Source of the DNA: an uncultured Lachnospiraceae bacterium
Lineage (GTDB): Bacteria > Bacillota > Clostridia > Lachnospirales > Lachnospiraceae
Assembly (NCBI GenBank): GCA_902493385.1
Contig: CABUPO010000001.1
Location: 434,001-498,000, forward strand
Reading direction: 5' to 3'
DNA length: 64,000 bases
The notes under the pieces are model-generated. The model searched no databases. It was not told the origin of the DNA and was given only the letters and a program-made list of their open reading frames with translations. Position numbers and translations under genes: made by a program. Below, piece after piece: positions 1-7,914 of this stretch. Each line of letters opens with the position of its first letter. Position 1 is the first letter of the stretch.

Positions 1-678
1 ATTATATATGCGCTTCAGCGCGGCGGCGCCGATATGATAGAACTCGGAATTCCGTTTTCAGATCCTACTGCCGAAGGGCCTGTAATACAGTCCGCTAATT
101 ACCGGGCTTTGTCAGGCGGCGTAACAACTGACAAAATATTTGACATGGTCAGAGAAATACGCTCCGATATTCATATACCGCTGTTATTTATGACATATGC
201 CAACGTAATATTTTCTTATGGAACCGACAGATTCATGCAGACAGCAGCAGAAGCAGGTATAAATGGAATTATTCTGCCTGAAGTTCCGTATGAAGAAAAA
301 GACGAATTTGCGATACCTGCAAAGAATTACGGCTTAGACTATATATCTCTTATCGCCCCTACGTCCAACAACCGTATTTCAATGATTGCAAAAGAAGCGT
401 CAGGCTTTGTATACTGCGTATCGTCGCTTGGAGTAACAGGAACAAGAAGCAGCATTACGACCGATATCTCCGCAATGACCGCGCTTGTAAAAAGCGTTAC
501 CGATATACCTGTATTGGTAGGCTTCGGAATCTCTACGCCTGAGCAGGCGCATGAAATAGCTTCATCATCAGACGGAGTAATAATAGGCTCTGCGATAATG
601 AAGATTGTCGAAAAATATGGCTCCGGGTGCGTTCCTTACGTATACGAATACGCCAAATCAATCAAAAACGCGCTATAA
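1..678 (+). CDS. trpA: Tryptophan synthase alpha subunit (5' end outside window)
   Basis: This TIM-barrel subunit cleaves indole-3-glycerol phosphate to indole and glyceraldehyde-3-phosphate and passes indole to TrpB. The frame is open to base 1 (reads IIYALQRGGAD before the first Met), so the gene starts upstream of the window. The catalytic Glu lies in IELGIPFSDP, and the phosphate-binding strands VLVGFGIS and GVIIGSAI are present. The usual second catalytic Asp (ADGP motif) is Glu here (AEGP). It is probably the last gene of a trp operon, since the next gene is convergent and a long inverted repeat follows. Confidence 0.95.
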   Translation: MIYALQRGGADMIELGIPFSDPTAEGPVIQSANYRALSGGVTTDKIFDMVREIRSDIHIPLLFMTYANVIFSYGTDRFMQTAAEAGINGIILPEVPYEEKDEFAIPAKNYGLDYISLIAPTSNNRISMIAKEASGFVYCVSSLGVTGTRSSITTDISAMTALVKSVTDIPVLVGFGISTPEQAHEIASSSDGVIIGSAIMKIVEKYGSGCVPYVYEYAKSIKNAL

Positions 679-699
679 TATTATAAAATCACTGTCAGC

Positions 700-738
700 G
701 CCTGCCCGGCATATTCTTTTTTCAGACGCCGGGCAGGC
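700..738. terminator. Inverted repeat between convergent genes, probable terminator
   Basis: Perfect 11-bp GC-rich arms (GCCTGCCCGGC / GCCGGGCAGGC) are separated by 17 nt between the ends of trpA and the flavin reductase gene. No strong T-run follows on either strand, so intrinsic termination is likely but not certain. Confidence 0.6.
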
Positions 739-759
739 ACGGACAAAAATAAATCTATA

Positions 760-1320
760 TTATTTTTTCTTAACCGAATATCCGAATCTGCCAAGCTTTT
801 TGCCAAGCATAAAATATTCCCCATGCGAATATGTAACAAGCCCTGACGAATTAAGCATAAACTTACCGTTCTTATCCATATAAGCCTCATCAGCCCACAC
901 ATTAACCACCTTAGCGATAAACATATCATGGCTGCCTAATTCCTTAATTTCGCAGACCCTGCATTCAATATTGACAGGGCTTTCTTTAATCATCGGACAT
1001 GATACATACTGAGCCTTCTGCTTTGTAAGCTTCATACGCTCAAATTTATCATAATCTCTTCCTGACCTTACTCCGCACCAGTCGGCGGCATATACAAGCC
1101 TGTCTGTCACAAGGTTAATAACAAATTCCCCACTGTTCTTAATTAAATCATAGGAATATCGTTCCTTTTTTATAGAAACAGATACCATAGCGGGATTAGT
1201 GCATACGGTACCGGCCCATGCGGCTGTAATAATGTTATCCTTTTCATTTCCTTTACAGCTTATCATTACAACCGGAAGAGGGTAAAGCATATTACCCGGT
1301 TTCCACATTTGTTTTGCCAT
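760..1320 (-). CDS. Flavin reductase-like FMN-binding protein
   Basis: A member of the flavin reductase-like split-barrel family (NADH:FMN oxidoreductase type, DIM6/NTAB), 186 aa. Visible family features are the N-terminal strand NMLYPLPVVMISC, the FMN-contacting stretch ITAAWAGTVCTNPAMVSVSI, and the later ECRVCEIKELGSHDMFIAKV. The start is placed at the ATG at 1320 because an AGGAG lies 8 nt upstream; the open frame runs 14 codons further without a ribosome binding site. It is monocistronic and convergent with trpA. The physiological substrate cannot be told. Confidence 0.85.
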   Translation of the reverse strand: MAKQMWKPGNMLYPLPVVMISCKGNEKDNIITAAWAGTVCTNPAMVSVSIKKERYSYDLIKNSGEFVINLVTDRLVYAADWCGVRSGRDYDKFERMKLTKQKAQYVSCPMIKESPVNIECRVCEIKELGSHDMFIAKVVNVWADEAYMDKNGKFMLNSSGLVTYSHGEYFMLGKKLGRFGYSVKKK

Positions 1321-1361
1321 TATCTCATCTCCTGCCGTATGTGCAGCAATACTAAAATACA

Positions 1362-1406
1362 CAGAGAAAACAAATGGCTGCTAAAAGCAGTCGCTTGTTT
1401 TCTCTG
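1362..1406 (-). terminator. Terminator after ptsH
   Basis: A 12-bp perfect stem (CAGAGAAAACAA / TTGTTTTCTCTG) with a further inner GCAG/CTGC pairing and a short loop lies downstream of ptsH. The T-rich side is within the stem, as is usual for bidirectional terminators in this kind of genome. Confidence 0.7.
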
Positions 1407-1447
1407 CTCATCTAGTATACCATAAAGCGACGAGCCAGGTGAACACT

Positions 1448-1705
1448 TTAAAAATTTTTTTCAAAAAATTCTGCAATCTCTTTAGCGCACTTTTCTTCAT
1501 CTGCACCTTCAATACGTACAGTTATTTCATCTCCACATTTAACTCCAAGACTCATAAGCGCCATCAGCCTTACTGCGTCCGCCTCCTTATCCCCTTTTAC
1601 AACATGTATGGTACTGTCATACTCTTTTGCCTTTTTTACCAAAAGGCCAGCCGGTCTTGCATGAATGCCTACCGCATCCTTAATAACATAATTAAAAGCC
1701 TGCAT
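1448..1705 (-). CDS. ptsH: HPr family phosphocarrier protein
   Basis: HPr receives phosphate from Enzyme I on His15 and passes it to EIIA domains of sugar transporters. This 85-aa protein has the expected VGIHARPAG active-site loop with His15 and Arg17. The region that carries the regulatory Ser46 in Bacillus HPr reads AVRLMALMSLG here, which puts Arg at position 46, so classic HPr-kinase control at that residue is not supported. It is monocistronic; ptsI is about 2.3 kb to the right rather than adjacent. A good AGGAGGGC ribosome binding site precedes the ATG. Confidence 0.9.
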   Translation of the reverse strand: MQAFNYVIKDAVGIHARPAGLLVKKAKEYDSTIHVVKGDKEADAVRLMALMSLGVKCGDEITVRIEGADEEKCAKEIAEFFEKNF

Positions 1706-1809
1706 ATCAAGCCCTCCTTTTATAAGTTACTGCCTATAAATAGTATGGCTGATATACAGGCTTTTTTATTCTTAATAGTCCTTTTAAATATGATGCATTA
1801 TAAATAAGA

Positions 1810-2238
1810 TTAACATTCTCCCTGCACATGCAGTCCACTGTCAGACACAGAACTAATCTCCGCTGTAATAGCTGATGCACTAATGCTTCCATCTACCGGA
1901 ACAACTGAAAATGCACACTCTGTATTGCCGTAGCATTCCATATGATTATTGCTTCTTGTGAATGTAATATGAGTAGTTCCCTCTCCCGACGGTATCCATG
2001 AAGCGTCATTGGTTCTAATATTGACCGGTATATTAAATTTCACGACGATAGTCTGCTTATTATTATGATGCTCTGCATCATGCTGAAGGCGAATGTTAAA
2101 CTGGCTCCAGTTAGCAGCGCTTAAATCTTCTCCTGTCTTTGTAATTACAGCAGTCAGGCATCCTGCGCCGCTTGCCATATAAATACTTTCTGCAACATCT
2201 TCCGTACCAATTACCATTGGCTTAACATAATCTTTCAT
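1810..2238 (-). CDS. Hypothetical protein with a leader-like N-terminus
   Basis: Unrecognised function, 142 aa. The N-terminus (MKDYVKPMVIGTEDVAESIY, then MASGAGC) resembles an N-terminal segment I recall on other clostridial hypothetical proteins (KPxV...AExVYxASG). The rest is Ser/Thr/Asn rich and looks like a small beta domain (IVVKFNIPVNIRTND, TTHITFTRSNNHMECYGN). No signal peptide or membrane helix is visible. The ATG at 2238 is chosen because AAAGGGA lies about 11 nt upstream; a GTG three codons earlier is too close to it. It has its own promoter and stands alone. Confidence 0.6.
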   Translation of the reverse strand: MKDYVKPMVIGTEDVAESIYMASGAGCLTAVITKTGEDLSAANWSQFNIRLQHDAEHHNNKQTIVVKFNIPVNIRTNDASWIPSGEGTTHITFTRSNNHMECYGNTECAFSVVPVDGSISASAITAEISSVSDSGLHVQGEC

Positions 2239-2308
2239 TATATGCACATCCCTTTCATTAATATATTATATTAAATTTCATTTATGTAATTACCTGTCAG
2301 TTAGATAA

Positions 2309-2336
2309 ATCATACCATATTTTTCTTTATAGTCAA
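2309..2336 (-). promoter_or_regulatory. Sigma-A promoter of the 142-aa hypothetical gene
   Basis: On the minus strand TTGACT, a 16-nt spacer and TATGAT are seen, about 70 nt upstream of the start codon. Confidence 0.65.
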
Positions 2337-2370
2337 CTGCTTTTATAAATTCTATCAATAATGAAAGAAA

Positions 2371-2399
2371 TTGACTTAATACCTGCAAATGAGTATACT
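2371..2399 (+). promoter_or_regulatory. Sigma-A promoter of nfo
   Basis: TTGACT, 17-nt spacer, TATACT. It lies 31 nt before the nfo start codon, which rules out the upstream in-frame ATG at 2389 as the translation start. Confidence 0.8.
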
Positions 2400-2430
2400 T
2401 ACTTATATTATATATATGGAGGCTGACAAT

Positions 2431-3327
2431 ATGCTTATAGGATCACATGTCGGAATGAGCGGCAAAGATATGTTTGCCGGTTCAGTAAAAGAAGCTGTTT
2501 CATACGGCGCCAATACGTTTATGGTATATACCGGCGCGCCTCAGAATACCAGAAGAAAATCCATTGACGACCTTAAAATACCGGAAGCAAAACAGCTTAT
2601 GGAAGAACATAATATAAAAACCTTTGTCGTACACGCACCTTATATAATCAATCTCGGCAATCCTGTTAATGATGAGACATATAAGCTTGCTGTGGATTTT
2701 CTTGATATAGAGCTTAAACGCACCGCCGCTATGGGTTCTGATACGCTTGTCCTTCATCCGGGCTCGCATGTCGGCGAAGGCTATACGGCTGGACTAAAGC
2801 GTATAATAGACGGGCTTAACAGCGTTCTTACCTCTGATACCCCTGTAAATATTGCGCTTGAAACAATGGCGGGCAAAGGAAGTGAAATCGGAAAAACATT
2901 TTCCGAGCTTTCGGACATTTTTGACGGCGTTACACATAATGACAAGCTTCGCGTATGCTTCGACACCTGTCATGTAAATGATTCCGGCTATGACATTATT
3001 TCTGACTTTGACGAAGTTATGAATGAATTTGATAAAACGTTAGGACTTGATAAGGTTGCTGTTCTTCATATAAATGACAGTAAAAACGCACTGGCGTCAC
3101 ACAAGGACCGCCATGAAAATATAGGCTTCGGCTGTATAGGCTTTGACGCCTTAATGAGGGTTATTAATTACGAACCATTCGAGAATATTCCAAAGATTCT
3201 TGAAACTCCTTATGTTCCTTCTCCTTCGGACAGCAAAAAAAGATTTGCTCCATACCGCTTTGAGATAGAAATGATTAAAAACGGCGTATTTGACCCCGCT
3301 TTAAAGGATAAAATATTAAACTCTTAA
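2431..3327 (+). CDS. nfo: Endonuclease IV (AP endonuclease)
   Basis: A zinc-dependent TIM-barrel apurinic/apyrimidinic endonuclease of base-excision repair, 298 aa. Family motifs in order are [70 protein letters not shown] and DRHENIGFG, which supply the His/Asp/Glu zinc ligands. The start is the ATG at 2431 with GGAGG 8 nt upstream. It is monocistronic, with its own promoter and a hairpin at 3338-3370. Confidence 0.95.
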   Translation: MLIGSHVGMSGKDMFAGSVKEAVSYGANTFMVYTGAPQNTRRKSIDDLKIPEAKQLMEEHNIKTFVVHAPYIINLGNPVNDETYKLAVDFLDIELKRTAAMGSDTLVLHPGSHVGEGYTAGLKRIIDGLNSVLTSDTPVNIALETMAGKGSEIGKTFSELSDIFDGVTHNDKLRVCFDTCHVNDSGYDIISDFDEVMNEFDKTLGLDKVAVLHINDSKNALASHKDRHENIGFGCIGFDALMRVINYEPFENIPKILETPYVPSPSDSKKRFAPYRFEIEMIKNGVFDPALKDKILNS

Positions 3328-3337
3328 CGCATATAAA

Positions 3338-3370
3338 GGCCGGACGAATAACTCTGAAATTCATCCGGCC
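3338..3370. terminator. Bidirectional terminator between nfo and the Nudix gene
   Basis: Twelve-bp arms (GGCCGGACGAAT / ATTCATCCGGCC, one G-T type mismatch) with a 9-nt loop between two convergent genes. Confidence 0.65.
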
Positions 3371-3377
3371 ATACATA

Positions 3378-3938
3378 TCAGCTTTTTGCCCACATATAAC
3401 AGTATGTCTGAGTTCTGGCCGCAAAAGGCTGATCTAAAAGAAGCTTATTTACCTCGTCCTTTGTAAACCATGCGGCCTCAATTTCCTCATAAACAGAGTC
3501 ACTTGGAGCAAATTCCCCGTCGGCTACGCCAATTATACATTTATTCTTTTCATTACTAAAGCCGACTGCGCTGTAACTGTCGTACAGCGTATGCTTAATT
3601 TCAACAAGGTCAAGACCCGTCTCTTCCTTAAGCTCTCTTTTAGCGCTTTCATATAGACTTTCGCCGGGTTCAATAAGCCCTGCCGGAAAATTATATACCG
3701 ATTTGCCTGCCGCCATACGAAACTCCTTATTAAGAAGTATCTTTTCTCCCGATGCGTCGTGCATAATTAATACTACCGCGTCGTCCGGACTCTCAGAAAG
3801 CTCCTCGCAGCTTGTAAGATTCTTATTGCGGCTAATCATTTCATATACTTTTTCTTTGTGGTCAGCCGTCTCATATGTAACGTCGTATCTTGTGATAAAT
3901 TCACCCTCATGTATTTTTTTAATTGATCTGAATTCCAT
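3378..3938 (-). CDS. Nudix hydrolase, ADP-ribose pyrophosphatase type
   Basis: A 186-aa Nudix protein. The Nudix box is complete (GLIEPGESLYES, then AKRELKEETGLD, residues about 93-115), giving the Mg-binding glutamates. The N-terminal sheet with ADHKEKVYEMISRN and the overall length fit the ADP-ribose pyrophosphatase branch, which hydrolyses ADP-ribose to AMP and ribose-5-phosphate. The start at 3938 has AGGAGG 8 nt upstream. It lies 64 nt downstream of ptsI on the same strand and may be co-transcribed with it. The exact nucleotide substrate is an inference. Confidence 0.85.
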   Translation of the reverse strand: MEFRSIKKIHEGEFITRYDVTYETADHKEKVYEMISRNKNLTSCEELSESPDDAVVLIMHDASGEKILLNKEFRMAAGKSVYNFPAGLIEPGESLYESAKRELKEETGLDLVEIKHTLYDSYSAVGFSNEKNKCIIGVADGEFAPSDSVYEEIEAAWFTKDEVNKLLLDQPFAARTQTYCYMWAKS

Positions 3939-4002
3939 AACATGTGCCTCCTGTCCGCCTTCGCTCATTGTGGCACAATCAGACCGTTTTGTCAAAGGCA
4001 TA

Positions 4003-5634
4003 TTAACCTAAATTAATATGCCTTATTGTATCTCTTAGCTTGAGCACATAACCGGGCGATACCGAAAGCTCGTCTATTCCCATGCGTAAAAACGTCTCGG
4101 TAAGCGTCATGTCCGCTGCGAGCTCCCCGCAGATTCCTACCCACGCTCCGTTTTTATGCGCGTTATCAGCCGTCATTTTTATAAGCCTTAAAATCGCCTC
4201 ATGATGCGTATCGCAGAACTCATCAAGCTTAGGGTTCTGCCTGTCGCATGCAAGTACGTACTGAGTAAGGTCATTTGTACCTATACTGAAAAAATCCACC
4301 ATCGGCGCAAGCCTGTCGCTTATAATCGCCGCTGCAGGCGTCTCAATCATTATTCCAATCTCGACATTATCCGAATATTCTACTCCCGACCCTTTTAGCT
4401 CTCTTTTCACCTCTTCGCACATTTCTTTTATTCTCTCAACCTCTGATTCCGAGATTACCATCGGAAACATTATTCCAAGCCTTCCATACACAGATGCGCG
4501 GTAAAGTGCCCGAAGCTGCGTTTTAAATATTTCCGGGTTAGACAGACATATTCTTATTGCCCTGAAACCTAACGCCGGATTCTCCTCTTTATCAAGATTA
4601 AAATAATCTGCCTGCTTATCAGCCCCGATATCCAGCGTACGGATTATTACTTTTTTTCCAGCCATGCTTTCAAGAACCTTCCTGTATGCATTAAACTGCT
4701 TTTCTTCATCCGGGAAATCGCTGCTTTCAAGATACAGAAATTCACTCCTGAACAGCCCTATTCCACCCGCGTCATTTAATAAAACAGCGGCAATATTGTC
4801 AACACCTCCTATATTGGCGTATACTTCAACCGAGGTTCCGCATAAGGTCACATTATCCTTACCTTTAAGAGCAAATAAAAGCTCTCTTTTTTCATTATCC
4901 TCCTGCATTTTTTTCTGATATTTCTCATATGTTTCCTTATCAGGCTCTATATATATTTCTCCTGTGTAACCGTCGACAATCATTTGCATTCCGTCCTGTA
5001 TCTTTTCAAGAAATTCCCCTCCTACTCCGATCACAGCGGGAATATTCATATTTCTTGCCAGTATGGCAGTATGTGAATTAGACGAACCGTTTGCTGTAAC
5101 AAACGCCTGCACTCTTTCCTTGTCAAGCGATACCGTTTCACTGGGAGCCAAATCGTCTGCACATATAATCATTTTTTCATCTGAAGCGCTGTCCGCGCTT
5201 TTTACATCAGACAGATTATTAATTATACGGTTAGAAATATCTTTTATATCAGCCGCTCTTGCCTGCATATAGGAATCATCCACCTGCGAAAACATTTCCG
5301 CAAAATTATCGGCCGTAACCGCGACCGCATACTCCGCATTTACAAGCTGTGTTTCAATTATGTTATTAATAGATTCGTTATAATCATCATCCTCTATCAT
5401 CATCATATGGACGTCAAATATCTGAGCGCCTGTTTCTCCAACTTCCTTCAGCGCTTTTTCATATATTTCCTTAAGCTGCTCTATCGAAATCTGTTTGGCG
5501 TGTGCAAGCCTTTCCTTCTCATGCTCCGTATCGGATACATGAACCCTCTTTACAGAAACCTCGCTGCGCTTAAAAACCGACGCCTTTCCTATAGCTACAG
5601 CGCTGCATACACCCTTGCCAATATATTTATCCAT
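4003..5634 (-). CDS. ptsI: PTS Enzyme I (phosphoenolpyruvate-protein phosphotransferase)
   Basis: Enzyme I takes phosphate from PEP and gives it to HPr, starting the sugar phosphotransferase relay. The protein is 543 aa, a little shorter than the usual about 570. The phospho-acceptor His188 lies in SSNSHTAILAR, the PEP-binding barrel has LGFRAIRICL and IGTNDLTQY, and the conserved Cys502 is in GICGEL. The start at 5634 is chosen because GGAGG sits 8 nt upstream; an earlier in-frame ATG at 5649 has no ribosome binding site. It is transcribed divergently from the CobW-type pair and upstream of the Nudix gene. Confidence 0.95.
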   Translation of the reverse strand: MDKYIGKGVCSAVAIGKASVFKRSEVSVKRVHVSDTEHEKERLAHAKQISIEQLKEIYEKALKEVGETGAQIFDVHMMMIEDDDYNESINNIIETQLVNAEYAVAVTADNFAEMFSQVDDSYMQARAADIKDISNRIINNLSDVKSADSASDEKMIICADDLAPSETVSLDKERVQAFVTANGSSNSHTAILARNMNIPAVIGVGGEFLEKIQDGMQMIVDGYTGEIYIEPDKETYEKYQKKMQEDNEKRELLFALKGKDNVTLCGTSVEVYANIGGVDNIAAVLLNDAGGIGLFRSEFLYLESSDFPDEEKQFNAYRKVLESMAGKKVIIRTLDIGADKQADYFNLDKEENPALGFRAIRICLSNPEIFKTQLRALYRASVYGRLGIMFPMVISESEVERIKEMCEEVKRELKGSGVEYSDNVEIGIMIETPAAAIISDRLAPMVDFFSIGTNDLTQYVLACDRQNPKLDEFCDTHHEAILRLIKMTADNAHKNGAWVGICGELAADMTLTETFLRMGIDELSVSPGYVLKLRDTIRHINLG

Positions 5635-5707
5635 ATTAAAAACCTCCATACCAGTCCAATATTCGCTTTTTACTAGTATTTCTAATTTTGTAATAGTTAT
5701 TCCATGC

Positions 5708-5735
5708 TTGACATTAATTTTCAGAAGTATATACT
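5708..5735 (+). promoter_or_regulatory. Sigma-A promoter of the COG0523 GTPase operon
   Basis: TTGACA, 16-nt spacer, TATACT. The 10-mer ATACTAATAA is repeated at 5731-5740 and 5742-5751, over the -10 and start-site region, and could be a regulator site. No Zur-like palindrome was recognised. Confidence 0.75.
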
Positions 5736-5775
5736 AATAAATACTAATAACCTGAACTATTTAGGAGGTACTGTA

Positions 5776-6846
5776 ATGACTAAAATTGATATTATATCCG
5801 GCTTTTTAGGTGCCGGAAAAACAACGCTTATTAAAAAACTTATAAATGAAGCCCTTATCGGCGAAAAGCTTGTGCTTATCGAGAATGAATTTGGTGAAAT
5901 CGGTATTGACGGAGGTTTTCTTAAGGACTCCGGAATAGAGATAACAGAAATGAATTCCGGATGTATCTGCTGTTCTTTGGTCGGCGATTTTGGAACAGCC
6001 CTTAAGGAAGTCATAGATAGATATTCTCCTGACCGCATTATTATAGAACCATCCGGCGTCGGCAAGTTATCCGATGTAATAAAAGCCGTTCTTGATGTAA
6101 AAGAGCATACGGATATTGTTCTTAACAGCGCGGCGACTGTTGTCGACTGCAGCAAAGCCAAGATGTATATTAAAAACTTTGGAGAATTCTTTAATAACCA
6201 GATAGAAAGCGCCGGAGCAGTAATATTAAGCCGTACACAGAACGCAAAAGAAAATCAGGTAAAGGACTGCGTTTCCCTCATAAAAGAGCTTAACTCAGAC
6301 GCCGCTATAGTTACAACGCCCTGGGACGATATTAATGCTTCGACTATACTCAGCGCTATGGAGCATACGAATATATTAGACAGCCTTATAAACGAAGTTA
6401 TAAAAGAGCATGAACACGAGCATCATCACGACCATGCCGACGGCGAGTGCTGTCACCATCACGAGCATCACCACGACCACTCCGACGGCGAGTGCTGCCA
6501 CCATCACGGCCATCACCACGACCACTCTGACGGCGAGTGCTGCCACCATCACGGCCATCACCATGCTGACGACGTATTTACAAGCTGGGGTGCAGAAACA
6601 CCAAAAACATACACCGAAGAATCAATTAACAATATTCTTTCCGCACTTGCAAACACAACCGATTACGGTGTAATCCTGCGTGCAAAGGGTATGGTACCGG
6701 CAGATAACGGCGAATGGCTTCACTTTGACCTTACTCCGGGCGAATACGAGATAAGGCGCGGAGCCAGCGACTACACCGGAAAGCTCTGCGTTATCGGAAC
6801 AGATATTAACGAAGCTTCCCTTAAGGAACTATTTGAACTTGATTGA
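5776..6846 (+). CDS. COG0523 (CobW-like) GTPase with Cys/His-rich metal-binding insert
   Basis: A G3E-family P-loop GTPase, 356 aa, of the kind that delivers metal ions to target proteins. Walker A is SGFLGAGKTT near the N-terminus; ENEFGEIGIDGG and the metal-binding GCICCSL (CxCC) follow, then EPSGVG. The usual NKxD guanine motif is replaced by LSRTQ. Residues about 216-260 hold three 15-residue repeats rich in His with paired Cys, followed by a C-terminal CobW-type domain (GVILRAKGMVPADNGEWLHF). Start: AGGAGG, then ATG at 5776. It forms an operon with the next gene. Zinc or another transition metal is inferred, not shown. Confidence 0.9.
   Translation: MTKIDIISGFLGAGKTTLIKKLINEALIGEKLVLIENEFGEIGIDGGFLKDSGIEITEMNSGCICCSLVGDFGTALKEVIDRYSPDRIIIEPSGVGKLSDVIKAVLDVKEHTDIVLNSAATVVDCSKAKMYIKNFGEFFNNQIESAGAVILSRTQNAKENQVKDCVSLIKELNSDAAIVTTPWDDINASTILSAMEHTNILDSLINEVIKEHEHEHHHDHADGECCHHHEHHHDHSDGECCHHHGHHHDHSDGECCHHHGHHHADDVFTSWGAETPKTYTEESINNILSALANTTDYGVILRAKGMVPADNGEWLHFDLTPGEYEIRRGASDYTGKLCVIGTDINEASLKELFELD
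6421..6555 (+). repeat. Three tandem 45-bp coding repeats (Cys/His-rich)
   Basis: Units at 6421-6465, 6466-6510 and 6511-6555 encode HHHDH(A/S)DGECCHHH(E/G). The second and third copies differ at only one base, which suggests recent duplication. Each unit supplies several His and a Cys pair for metal binding. Confidence 0.9.
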
Positions 6847-6857
6847 TAGGAGGAAAC

Positions 6858-7805
6858 ATGTTTCACAGAGAGATTCCCGTTTTTTTATTTACCGGCTTTC
6901 TGGAAAGCGGAAAAACCACATTTATACTTGACACTCTTCATCAGGATTATTTTGCTACAGGGGAGCGCACCCTGATAATCGCCTGTGAGGAAGGCGAAAA
7001 AGAGTATGATATAACAGAGCTTCGTAAAATGAACGCATATGTTGAATATATTGAAAACGAAGAGGATATATCAAAAGAGCTTCTTGCCTCCTGGAATACG
7101 TCATACAAACCTCGCCGCGTACTTATAGAATATAACGGAATGTGGTCTGTTGATGAGATTTTGGAAGACGTATACCCTGATAACTGGGTACTGACACAGG
7201 TTATATCGACTGTTGATTATACAACCTTTAATATGTATTGGGCCAATATGCGTTCAATGGTTATGAATCAGCTTAGCATGTCTGATATGGTAATATTTAA
7301 CCGGTGCGACGGCACAACCAAGCGCAACGATTTAAGGCGGAGCATCAAGCTTTTTAACAAAAAAGCACAGATTGCATACGACTGGGCAGACGGATTCGAC
7401 GGAAATGCGATGCCTGAACAGCTTCCTTTTGATACAGACGCTCCAGTCATTAATATAGACGATGACGACTATGGCATATGGTATATGGACGCAATGGAGA
7501 ATCCTGACAAATATGCCGGAAAAACAGTCAACTATAACTGCATATTTTTCAGACCTTCAGGCTACCCCATGACCAAATTCGTTCCCGGCAGATTTGCAAT
7601 GACATGCTGCGCCGACGACATAACATATCTTGGCCTTGTGTGCAATACAGTAAATGATATCGATCTCGAAGAAAGACAATGGATTAATATAACTGCTGAA
7701 ATAAAAGTCGAATATGTACGCGACTACCATGACATGGGACCGGTTCTTTATCTGAAAGATATAAAAACCGGAGAGAAACCGGAAGACGACCTTGTATATT
7801 TTTAA
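6858..7805 (+). CDS. COG0523-like GTPase fused to a DUF1980-like C-terminal domain
   Basis: A 315-aa protein. The N-terminal half has a P-loop of CobW type (FTGFLESGKTTFI), IACEEGEKEYD, a switch-like LIEYNGMWS and NRCD as the guanine-specificity motif. From about residue 200 the sequence changes to WYMDAMENPDKYAGKTV and VPGRFAMTCCADD, which resemble the C-terminal domain of the YcgQ/DUF1980 family, including its conserved CC. The ATG at 6858 has AGGAGG 4 nt upstream and starts 11 nt after the preceding gene ends, so the two are co-translated. No CxCC motif is seen here. The role is inferred to be metal trafficking. Confidence 0.75.
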   Translation: MFHREIPVFLFTGFLESGKTTFILDTLHQDYFATGERTLIIACEEGEKEYDITELRKMNAYVEYIENEEDISKELLASWNTSYKPRRVLIEYNGMWSVDEILEDVYPDNWVLTQVISTVDYTTFNMYWANMRSMVMNQLSMSDMVIFNRCDGTTKRNDLRRSIKLFNKKAQIAYDWADGFDGNAMPEQLPFDTDAPVINIDDDDYGIWYMDAMENPDKYAGKTVNYNCIFFRPSGYPMTKFVPGRFAMTCCADDITYLGLVCNTVNDIDLEERQWINITAEIKVEYVRDYHDMGPVLYLKDIKTGEKPEDDLVYF

Positions 7806-7819
7806 TTCCAATAACACAT

Positions 7820-7872
7820 AAATATATCGCAGGACTTGATTGCATTATGCAAAAGCTCACTGCGATATATTT
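7820..7872. terminator. Bidirectional terminator
   Basis: Thirteen-bp arms AAATATATCGCAG / CTGCGATATATTT around a 27-nt loop, between the convergent GTPase operon and the secreted-protein gene; T-rich flanks lie on both strands. Confidence 0.75.
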
Positions 7873-7914
7873 TATGTTATATTATATACTGCCGATATAA
7901 CTGCATCTGCAATT

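Noticed and set aside
1..678. trpA as a pseudogene because of the missing Asp
   Set aside because: The frame is intact and the replacement is Glu, a conservative change.
2389..2430. Upstream ATG as nfo start
   Set aside because: It lies within the promoter (-10 at 2394-2399) and has no ribosome binding site.
6421..6555. Tandem repeats as a CRISPR array
   Set aside because: Units are directly adjacent without spacers and are in frame with a GTPase gene.
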